Under the pieces are notes generated by a model. It saw only the letters and a list, made by a program, of their open reading frames with translations. It was not told the origin of the DNA and made no database searches. This document shows positions 6,139 through 11,641 of a stretch of 11,641 nt of DNA, one piece after another. The stretch lies in the NCBI GenBank assembly GCA_029865285.1, contig JAOUHE010000045.1, forward strand, positions 1 through 11,641, in the 5' to 3' direction. The position numbers and the translations under genes are program-made. Source of the DNA: Chloroflexota bacterium. Its GTDB lineage: Bacteria > Chloroflexota > Limnocylindria > QHBO01. The first letter of the stretch is position 1, and every line of letters begins with the position of its first letter.

Positions 6139-7062
6139 TCAGCGGCCGGCGAGCGCCTCCACGAGCGGCGCCATGGCCTCCATCGACCCCTGGCGGATGG
6201 CGTAGTAGCTGATCCCCGTTCGATCCCGCCGCCGCTCCAGCGCCTCGCGAAGCCTCCCGAGCGTTCCGTAGAGCACGTAGGGGCTGCCGACCGTCCCGGT
6301 GGCTGCCCACTTCACCGCGGTGAGCATCGACCCGGGGACCGATGCGTCCCAGCCGGCCATCCCGGCATCGGCGATGAACAGGTTGAGTTCCAGCCGCTCG
6401 AATCGATCGCCCGCAGCCTCGCGGACGAGTGCCACCTTGCGATCGAGCGCATCTTCGGTGACATCGGTCAGGGTTGGCCGTCCGCGCGGATTGAACTGGG
6501 GGATGAAGCCGACGATATCGGCCTCACGGGCGGCCAGTCGCAGCATGCGCGGCCCGCCGCCGCCCATGATGATCGGTGGGGTCGGTCGCTGGACCGGGCG
6601 AGGCAGGACGCGAGCATCGCCAAGGTGGAAGTGCGGCCCGTCCTGGTTCACCGTCTCGCCGGACAGCAGCCGCTTGATGATCCCGGTCGCCTCGATGAGG
6701 CGATCGATGCGTCTCCCGGCCGGGTCGTACGGCATCCCCAGCTGCCGATAGTCGCCGGTCCGCCAGCCGGCACCGATGCCCAGCTCCAGGCGTCCGTCCG
6801 ATAGCAGATCGAGCGTCGCTGCCTCGCGGGCGAGGATCAGTGGGTGGCGAAAGTCGTTGGCGAAGACGAAGCCACCGACCCGCAGGCGGGTTGTGACCGC
6901 GGCTGCGGTGGCGATTGCGGCGACGGGGGAGAGCTGCGCCGTCAGGTGATCGGGGACCAGCAGGGATGAGTATCCGAGCTGTTCGGCGCGTTGGGCGAGC
7001 GCCTTCCATGCCTCCCCGGTGCGCGCGTGGCTGGCGGTGACGCCGAAACGGAACTGATGCAT
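6139..7062 (-). CDS. F420-dependent LLM-class oxidoreductase, MSMEG_2516-like (TIGR03621 type)
   Basis: A 307-residue (beta/alpha)8 flavin/F420 enzyme of the luciferase-like monooxygenase superfamily. The N-terminus FRFGVTA, then RAEQLGYSSLLVPDHL (25-40), RVGGFVFANDFRHPLILAREAATLD (61-85), and LSDGRLELGIGAGW (87-100) match the subgroup typified by MSMEG_2516. The middle PTPPIIMGGGGPRML segment is the usual phosphate-binding strand region of the family. Coenzyme F420 rather than FMN is inferred from the subfamily; the substrate is unknown. The ATG at 7062 is chosen over the longer frame reaching 7143 because homology begins at FRFGV two residues after it. In addition, a TANNNT box ends 7 bases before it. 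The gene is divergent from the VKOR-DsbA gene, with 120 bp between them, and lies upstream of TMEM175 on the same strand. Confidence 0.88.
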   Translation of the reverse strand: MHQFRFGVTASHARTGEAWKALAQRAEQLGYSSLLVPDHLTAQLSPVAAIATAAAVTTRLRVGGFVFANDFRHPLILAREAATLDLLSDGRLELGIGAGWRTGDYRQLGMPYDPAGRRIDRLIEATGIIKRLLSGETVNQDGPHFHLGDARVLPRPVQRPTPPIIMGGGGPRMLRLAAREADIVGFIPQFNPRGRPTLTDVTEDALDRKVALVREAAGDRFERLELNLFIADAGMAGWDASVPGSMLTAVKWAATGTVGSPYVLYGTLGRLREALERRRDRTGISYYAIRQGSMEAMAPLVEALAGR

Positions 7063-7069
7063 CGCGCGA

Positions 7070-7075
7070 ACCCTA
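7070..7075 (-). promoter_or_regulatory. TANNNT -10 box for the LLM oxidoreductase gene (leaderless)
   Basis: TAGGGT on the minus strand (7075 to 7070) is followed by 7 bases and then the ATG at 7062, placing the transcription start at the start codon. No clear -35 and no Shine-Dalgarno are present. Confidence 0.45.
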
Positions 7076-7182
7076 CGCGCGCCGGCTGGTCGATGCGCGG
7101 GCTGATCGGGCGGATTGTCACCCCGGGGCAGGACGATTGGCACTCACGGCGGGACCGGACGGGCGGGGATGCTCTGAGAGCC

Positions 7183-8325
7183 ATGCATCGAAGCCCTGCT
7201 GCGCGCTGGCGCGCCATCGCACTCCTCGCCGCCATCGTGGGGGCGGGCGCCTCCGCCTATCTACTGGTCGAGTACGTCACCGGACAGCCCGGCCTGTGCC
7301 TGACCGGCTCCGGCTGTGACCTCGTCCGTGCCAGCGACTTCGCGTATCCGTTGGGTATCCCGCTGCCGCTCTTTGGGCTCGTCTTCTACGTCGTTGCGGC
7401 CTGGCTCGTGCTGCGGACCGTCGCTTCCCCGACGTTGGTCGGTGTGCCGTCGATGACGGTGCTCGCAGTCGCCGCGGCTGCGGGCGCTGCGGCCTCGATG
7501 CTCCTTACCGGGATCGAGCTGTTCGTGATCCGCGCGTTCTGCAGCTGGTGCCTGGTGCAGGCCGGGGCCAGCCTCGTCCTGCTGGGTGCCGCGCTGGCGC
7601 TGTCGCGCAGTGACGGCGGGGTAGAAGCGGAGGCCCACTCGAGTCGTGTTCGCCAGCAGTTGGCGCGGGCAGCGGATGAGGATCGCGCCGGCTTGCGGCG
7701 CACCGGGCTGCTGGGCGGCGGGGCGACCGCGCTCGTCGTGGCACTCCTGCTTGTCGGTGGGGCGGTGGGAGGCGCGGCGGTCGGACCGTCCGACGGCTCG
7801 AGCCTGGCGCCTGCCGGCAGTCCGCGACTCGGCACCGGGGCAGTCGAAGTGGTCGAATTCGCCGACTTCCAATGCCCCGGGTGCGCGATGGTGGCCCCGC
7901 TGCTTGCCCAGCTTGCGCGGGCCAATGAGATGACCCTCGTCTCGCGGTACTTCCCGCTCGACGGCATCCACGCCAACGCCGACGCCGCCGCTCGAGCCGC
8001 CGCGGCCGCTCACCTGCAGGATTCGTTCTGGGAGATGTCTGAGGCGATCTACGCGAGCCAGTCTGCTTGGAAGGATCTGGCTCCTGCGGCTGCCGACGCG
8101 TTCTTCGCCGGGCTGGCTGATCAGCTCGCCCTGGATGTCACCGCGTGGCAGGCCGCGTACGCGTCGAGTGAGGTCTTCGAAACGGTTGACGCGGATCGCC
8201 ATGCCGCGCGGGATCTCCACGTGAACAGCACGCCGACCCTGTTCATCGGCGGGAAGCTGTATGCCGGATCGATGAGCATCGAGGAGATTCGAGCAGCTCT
8301 CCTGAGGGCGTCCCCAGGAGCGTAG
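7183..8325 (+). CDS. VKOR family protein fused to a DsbA-like thioredoxin domain
   Basis: A 380-residue envelope disulfide-forming enzyme. The N-terminal VKOR domain (about 1-140) has four predicted helices. Its loop cysteine pair is C39/C45 (CLTGSGC), and its quinone-side active site is CxxC, C120-S-W-C123. A cytoplasmic charged stretch (about 140-172) leads to a fifth helix (about 174-200). The C-terminal thioredoxin-fold domain has CPGC at 231-234 in VVEFADFQCPGC and the cis-proline loop at P351 (STPTLFIGG), both typical of DsbA/DSBA-like proteins. In such fusions the thioredoxin domain oxidises secreted proteins and VKOR re-oxidises it, passing electrons to a quinone (family knowledge). 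The ATG at 7183 is preferred because TM1 starts about 10 residues later; the 64 extra residues in the open frame upstream overlap the divergent gene and look non-coding. GAGAG at 7176-7180 is a close, imperfect SD. Confidence 0.92.
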   Translation: MHRSPAARWRAIALLAAIVGAGASAYLLVEYVTGQPGLCLTGSGCDLVRASDFAYPLGIPLPLFGLVFYVVAAWLVLRTVASPTLVGVPSMTVLAVAAAAGAAASMLLTGIELFVIRAFCSWCLVQAGASLVLLGAALALSRSDGGVEAEAHSSRVRQQLARAADEDRAGLRRTGLLGGGATALVVALLLVGGAVGGAAVGPSDGSSLAPAGSPRLGTGAVEVVEFADFQCPGCAMVAPLLAQLARANEMTLVSRYFPLDGIHANADAAARAAAAAHLQDSFWEMSEAIYASQSAWKDLAPAAADAFFAGLADQLALDVTAWQAAYASSEVFETVDADRHAARDLHVNSTPTLFIGGKLYAGSMSIEEIRAALLRASPGA

Positions 8326-8389
8326 CGACCCGGGGAGCGACGACGGTACCGGGTACTTCCGGGCGATGGTGTGGTCCGGGTGGGATTGC

Positions 8390-8395
8390 TACGGT
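8390..8395 (+). promoter_or_regulatory. TANNNT -10 box for the diguanylate cyclase gene (leaderless)
   Basis: TACGGT at 8390-8395 is followed by 7 bases and the ATG at 8403. This gives this gene its own start of transcription within the 77-bp gap after the VKOR-DsbA gene. No SD is seen before the ATG and no clear -35. Confidence 0.45.
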
Positions 8396-8402
8396 CCAAT
8401 CG

Positions 8403-10508
8403 ATGGCATCCACCGCTCGAGGCGTTGACGCGATCTCGCTGCCCGCTGCCCCTCTTCAGGGGCGGCAGTGGCGTGCCCCGCTGTCGTGGAACCGCCTCGC
8501 CGCAAGCAGGATCGGGCGCGACCGGTACACGGTCTACACGTGGGCCCTGGCACCCATCGCCATGGCAGTGGCGCTCGTCTCCGGCCTGCCGGGCGACCCT
8601 GGAGCGGTTCTCGCACTGACGGGAATTTGCGGGGGACTCCAGGTCATGCTCGGACTGGTGCCAAGCCACGCACGAGGTCTCTCGCCTTCGGGCTGGTCGT
8701 TCCTGCGGATGGCAGTGGCACTGCTCTATGTTGCGGGTCTGTCATCGGTAGTGGGCGGCCCGAGCCATCCGCTGTTGGCGTTGTACATCCCGGTGGTGAT
8801 TGCAGCGGCCACGCTCGGCAGGTTGCCGGCAGTACTGTTCGGAACCGCGGCCGCACTCATCTACGTTGCTCCGCACCTGTCGCACCTCGCGGACACGTCC
8901 GCCGTTGGCCTCCGCGGGATCGCGCTCGCCGGTGTCGGCCTTCTCGCCGCGGTCGGCGTCAGCCGGCTGGTGAGGGCGGTGGAGCAGGCATCGCGACGGC
9001 TGCGCTCCGCGATGATCTCCGAGCGCCGTCGATCTCGGCAGATCGCCGGGTTGGAGGCGGTCAGCCATGTCCTGGTGACCAACGGGTCGGGCGAGGACAC
9101 GCTTGATCGCGCGCTCGGCGTCATCGCCGCCCAGTTTCACTACCACTTCGTCACCGTCTACGTCCACGAGGATGCGCACCTGCGACTCGTCGGCCAGCGC
9201 GGCTACGACGCACCACCCGCGCTGCTCGACGGCAGCCACGGCGTGGTCGGTCGAGTGATGCGCACGCGCGAACTCGCCTTCGTTCCCGATGTGGCGGGCG
9301 ACCCCGATTACTCGGCGGTCTTCTCCGAGGTCGTGAGCGAGATCTGCGCGCCGCTGATCGTAGACGGCGAGCTGCTGGGTGTCCTGAACGTCGAGGCCAG
9401 GTCAACGCTCGATCGGGCCGACCGCGATGTGGTGGCCACCATCGCCGACCGTATCGCCACGGTGTTGGCCTTGGGACGCGATCGGCAGGCACTCGCCGAG
9501 CGCGCCTCCGTCCTGCACGCTCTGAACGAGTTCAACAGCCTGGTGAGCGGCGAGCTGGAGCTGGGCCGACTCTCGGCAGCGATGATCGACGGCCTGGGTC
9601 GGGTGGTCGCGGCTGACATCGTGACCCTCGCCGTGCTCGATCGGGAGACCGGTCGCTACGTGCTGCGCGCGTCCACCGATCCGGACCCGTCCCAGCTCGG
9701 AGCGGTGATCGGGGCCGGCGAGGGGCTTGTCGGCCGCGCAATCCGTGATCGCGTAGTGGTCTTCGACGATGCGCACGCCGATGGGAGCCGGCCGGCTTTC
9801 CAGGATATGGACGCGCAACTGACCCTGTCGGGCGTCGGGATCCCTCTGGTACGCGATGGCGTGGTGGTTGGTGCCATCTCGATGGCGCGACGGACCCCTG
9901 CCGCCGCGTTTCGGCCGATCGAGATCGAGGCCATGGAGCTGCTGGCGGGGCAGGCCGCACTGGTCGTCGCCAACGCGTTCCTGCATGCCGAGGTGGAGGA
10001 GCTTGCCGTCCGCGACCCACTCACCGGCCTGTACAACCGGCGCCACTTCGATGAAGCACTCAGCCGGACGATCGCTCGCTGGCACCGTCCCGCCGGCAAG
10101 GAACGCAAGCCGATCGCGGCCATCATGTTCGACCTCGACCACTTCGGACAATTCAACAAGAGCTACGGCCACCAGACCGGCGACCAGGTGCTCAAGACCT
10201 TCGCGGCCGTCCTGCGCGAACGGTTCCGGGCCTCCGACCTGGTGGCTCGATTCGGTGGCGAGGAGTTCGTCGTGATCCTGGAGGACGCCACACGCGACGA
10301 TGCGGTCCGCCTCGCGGAAGAGGTCCGCGCCCGGCTCGCTCAGCAGCAGATCTTCAGCGACGGTGGCGAGCGCCTGACCGTGACCGTATCGGCGGGCTGC
10401 ACGCAGCTCGATGATGAGCACCCGACCCGCGAACAGTTGCTGCGCACCGCCGACGTGGCGCTCTTCATGGCGAAGCGTGCGGGCCGCGACCGCGTCGTCG
10501 CGGCCTGA
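8403..10508 (+). CDS. Membrane-bound diguanylate cyclase, six TM helices - GAF - GAF - GGDEF
   Basis: A 701-residue sensor enzyme predicted to make c-di-GMP. Six hydrophobic helices lie at about 43-62, 67-87, 98-117, 122-139, 141-158 and 169-190; I do not recognise the sensor as a named MASE type. GAF1 covers about 213-355 and GAF2 about 370-520. The GGDEF domain is at about 535-700. It has the active-site GGEEF at 618-622, the metal-binding DLD in FDLDHF, the guanine-contacting Asn in FNKSYGH and Asp in GHQTGD, and the late lysine in MAKRAGRDR. RASD at 609-612, five residues before GGEEF, is an RxxD allosteric inhibitory site, so product feedback is expected. The usual FK..ND pattern is FG..NK here. 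The ATG at 8403 follows a TANNNT box by 7 bases. The GAF ligands are unknown. The next gene converges on it after only 12 bases. Confidence 0.93.
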   Translation: MASTARGVDAISLPAAPLQGRQWRAPLSWNRLAASRIGRDRYTVYTWALAPIAMAVALVSGLPGDPGAVLALTGICGGLQVMLGLVPSHARGLSPSGWSFLRMAVALLYVAGLSSVVGGPSHPLLALYIPVVIAAATLGRLPAVLFGTAAALIYVAPHLSHLADTSAVGLRGIALAGVGLLAAVGVSRLVRAVEQASRRLRSAMISERRRSRQIAGLEAVSHVLVTNGSGEDTLDRALGVIAAQFHYHFVTVYVHEDAHLRLVGQRGYDAPPALLDGSHGVVGRVMRTRELAFVPDVAGDPDYSAVFSEVVSEICAPLIVDGELLGVLNVEARSTLDRADRDVVATIADRIATVLALGRDRQALAERASVLHALNEFNSLVSGELELGRLSAAMIDGLGRVVAADIVTLAVLDRETGRYVLRASTDPDPSQLGAVIGAGEGLVGRAIRDRVVVFDDAHADGSRPAFQDMDAQLTLSGVGIPLVRDGVVVGAISMARRTPAAAFRPIEIEAMELLAGQAALVVANAFLHAEVEELAVRDPLTGLYNRRHFDEALSRTIARWHRPAGKERKPIAAIMFDLDHFGQFNKSYGHQTGDQVLKTFAAVLRERFRASDLVARFGGEEFVVILEDATRDDAVRLAEEVRARLAQQQIFSDGGERLTVTVSAGCTQLDDEHPTREQLLRTADVALFMAKRAGRDRVVAA

Positions 10509-10520
10509 TCTCGGGCTCCG

Positions 10521-11573
10521 CTACTGCGCGAGCCTCTCTGACAGCCAGGCGATCGCCAGCGGATACCGCCACTCCGTGTTCGAGTGGGTACCGTCGAAGA
10601 GCTCGAAATGGACCGTCGGCTCCCCGATACCCAGTTTGGCAAGCTCACCGCGGAAAGCGATCGCCCCCAGGTCGAGGCTGAACTCGTCACTGCGCCCGGC
10701 ATCGATCCAGATTGCGCGCAGTGACCGCAGCGCCTCCGCATGTCGTGGGGCCATCCGCACCGGGTCGTGCTCGAGCCAGCGCTCCCAGACCTCAGGTACC
10801 AGGCGGCCGGTATCGGTCTCGAAGGGCAGTCGAACCGTGCCGTCGGCCTCGGCCGAGTAGCAGGCGGCCATGCACCAGGTGTTGAGCAGCAGTTCGTCGC
10901 CGCTGCGGACGCGTCCCGCCCGGCTTCGGAGATCGGCCCAGAACCGCTCGTAGCTGCCGTCGTGCTCTCGCGCCAGGGCGCGCGCCGCACCGGCAAACTC
11001 GGGGAGGTAGCAGACCTCGAAGAGCGCATCCCCGGCGTGCGTGGCCAGCGCGCCGAACAGGTCGGGCCGCAGCATGGCGTTGACCATTGCCCCGTAGCCG
11101 CCACTGCTCTTGCCGGCGAGCCCCCGGTGTTCGGGGCGCGCCAGCGTCCGATAGTGCGCGTCGATGAACGGCACGATCTCGTCGCACAGGTAGGTGTGGT
11201 AGCGGCCGGTCCCCGGCGAATCGACGAACTGGCTGCCGCCCAGGCGGGTCCAGGCATCGACGTGGACGACGATCGCCGGCGGAGTACCCGTCCGTGCGAA
11301 GAGATCGTCGATCGCCTCGAGCGGGTTTGGCCGGAACGCTCCGCGGTTGCGCCACATGTCGACCTGGCCGGTGAGGCCCTGCAGGCGGTAGATGGTCGGA
11401 TACCGTCGGTCGAGATCGGCGTCGTAGCCGGGCGGCAGGTAGACGAGCAGGGGACGACGATGCGGGTCGCCGAGCGGATTGGCCGTCAGCGCTTGGGAGT
11501 CGAAGGCGTGCTCATCCACGCGTCCAGCCCAGGCGTGATCCCACGGCGGTCCGATCGATTCGCGACTGGTCAC
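10521..11573 (-). CDS. Alpha/beta-hydrolase, esterase D / enterochelin-esterase type (putative esterase family)
   Basis: A 350-residue predicted cytoplasmic hydrolase with no signal peptide. The N-terminal RRPLLVYLPPGYD and RYPTIYRLQG stretches (about 39-66) match the start of the PF00756 esterase fold. The nucleophile elbow is G154-K-S156-S-G158 (GLAGKSSGGYGA). The acid is probably D296 in DAGRSDEF, with D291 as the alternative, and the base is H330 in FDGTHSNTEW. Together they make a complete Ser-Asp-His triad, so the enzyme should be active. The substrate is unknown; relatives cleave S-formylglutathione, siderophore esters or acyl groups. GTG at 11573 is taken as start because it overlaps the upstream gene's TGA by 4 nt (GTGA), a typical coupled start; GCGAG lies 5 bases before it as a weak SD. 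Confidence 0.87.
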   Translation of the reverse strand: MTSRESIGPPWDHAWAGRVDEHAFDSQALTANPLGDPHRRPLLVYLPPGYDADLDRRYPTIYRLQGLTGQVDMWRNRGAFRPNPLEAIDDLFARTGTPPAIVVHVDAWTRLGGSQFVDSPGTGRYHTYLCDEIVPFIDAHYRTLARPEHRGLAGKSSGGYGAMVNAMLRPDLFGALATHAGDALFEVCYLPEFAGAARALAREHDGSYERFWADLRSRAGRVRSGDELLLNTWCMAACYSAEADGTVRLPFETDTGRLVPEVWERWLEHDPVRMAPRHAEALRSLRAIWIDAGRSDEFSLDLGAIAFRGELAKLGIGEPTVHFELFDGTHSNTEWRYPLAIAWLSERLAQ

Positions 11574-11641
11574 GCGGTCTCGCCGGCGATCTCAAAGCTG
11601 CGCAGCCGCCGGATGGCGATCACCGTGGCGATCACCAGCAC
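11570..11641 (-). CDS. C-terminal end of an unidentified membrane protein (5' truncated)
   Basis: The last 23 residues of a gene entering from the right edge on the minus strand, ending with TGA at 11570-11572. The visible peptide begins with a hydrophobic run (VLVIATVIAI), followed by the basic RRLRSFEIAGE. This looks like the end of a last transmembrane helix and a short positive cytoplasmic tail, as in ABC-type permeases and many other membrane proteins. The family cannot be decided from this piece. Its stop overlaps the GTG of the esterase gene, so the two are probably co-transcribed. Confidence 0.6.
   Translation of the reverse strand: MLVIATVIAIRRLRSFEIAGETA

Noticed and set aside
7063..7143. 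N-terminal extension of the LLM oxidoreductase by 27 residues
   Set aside because: The extension is Arg/Pro-rich with no family match; homology starts right after the ATG at 7062, which also has a well-placed -10 box.
6991..7182. N-terminal extension of the VKOR-DsbA protein by 64 residues
   Set aside because: It overlaps the start of the divergent oxidoreductase gene, has no hydrophobic or conserved part, and the ATG at 7183 puts TM1 at the normal place.
7261..8220. Minus-strand open frame of 319 codons inside the VKOR-DsbA gene
   Set aside because: The plus strand has all VKOR and thioredoxin cysteine motifs; the antisense translation is low-complexity and Arg-rich.
8299..8320. Inverted repeat CTCCTG/CAGGAG at the end of the VKOR-DsbA gene
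   Set aside because: It lies within the last codons, has only a 6-bp stem and no T-run; not convincing as a terminator.
9402..10421. Minus-strand open frame of 339 codons inside the diguanylate cyclase gene
   Set aside because: The plus strand carries clear GAF and GGDEF motifs; the antisense frame has no recognisable domain.

Overview
The window is gene-dense, high-GC bacterial chromosome; codon third positions look strongly G/C-rich and nearly all DNA is coding. The gene set fits Chloroflexota best, with Actinomycetota the main alternative: a cyclase-AAA-TPR protein, an F420-type luciferase-like oxidoreductase, a VKOR-DsbA fusion and an actinobacterial-style ECF sigma factor. No marker gene settles this, so the assignment is inference. 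No mobile element, CRISPR array, phage gene or rRNA was seen, and no gene-free stretch exceeds about 150 bases apart from the tRNA-containing gap between the TMEM175 and cyclase genes.

Layout, left to right. 1-374 (+): 3' end of an EamA/DMT-type transporter. 427-1598 (+): ECF sigma factor overlapping by 4 nt a single-pass membrane protein with a cysteine-bearing outside domain, probably a sigma/regulator pair; an ECF-like promoter (GGAACC-N16-CGTC) lies just before the sigma start. 1621-1652: strong hairpin between convergent genes. 1670-5209 (-): 1179-aa class III nucleotide cyclase with two zinc ribbons, an AAA-type ATPase and a TPR-rich tail. 5311-5386 (-): tRNA-Gly(TCC). 5458-6099 (-): TMEM175-family potassium channel. 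6139-7062 (-): F420-dependent LLM-class oxidoreductase. 7183-8325 (+): VKOR fused to a DsbA-like thioredoxin domain, divergent from the oxidoreductase. 8403-10508 (+): six-TM, GAF-GAF-GGDEF diguanylate cyclase. 10521-11573 (-): esterase-fold hydrolase, overlapping by 4 nt the end of a membrane protein gene that leaves the window (11570-11641).

The common theme is signalling and the cell envelope: an envelope-linked sigma factor, a predicted cAMP-type cyclase, a c-di-GMP synthase and an envelope disulfide-forming enzyme. These are adjacent rather than one obvious operon. No single unmistakable new system is visible. The most interesting signal is promoter architecture: three genes have a TANNNT -10 box ending 6 or 7 nt before their ATG, and the ECF gene has its -10-like element 7 nt before its GTG. 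This suggests leaderless transcripts for first genes, whereas the internal, coupled gene at 1002 has a proper AGGAG ribosome binding site.
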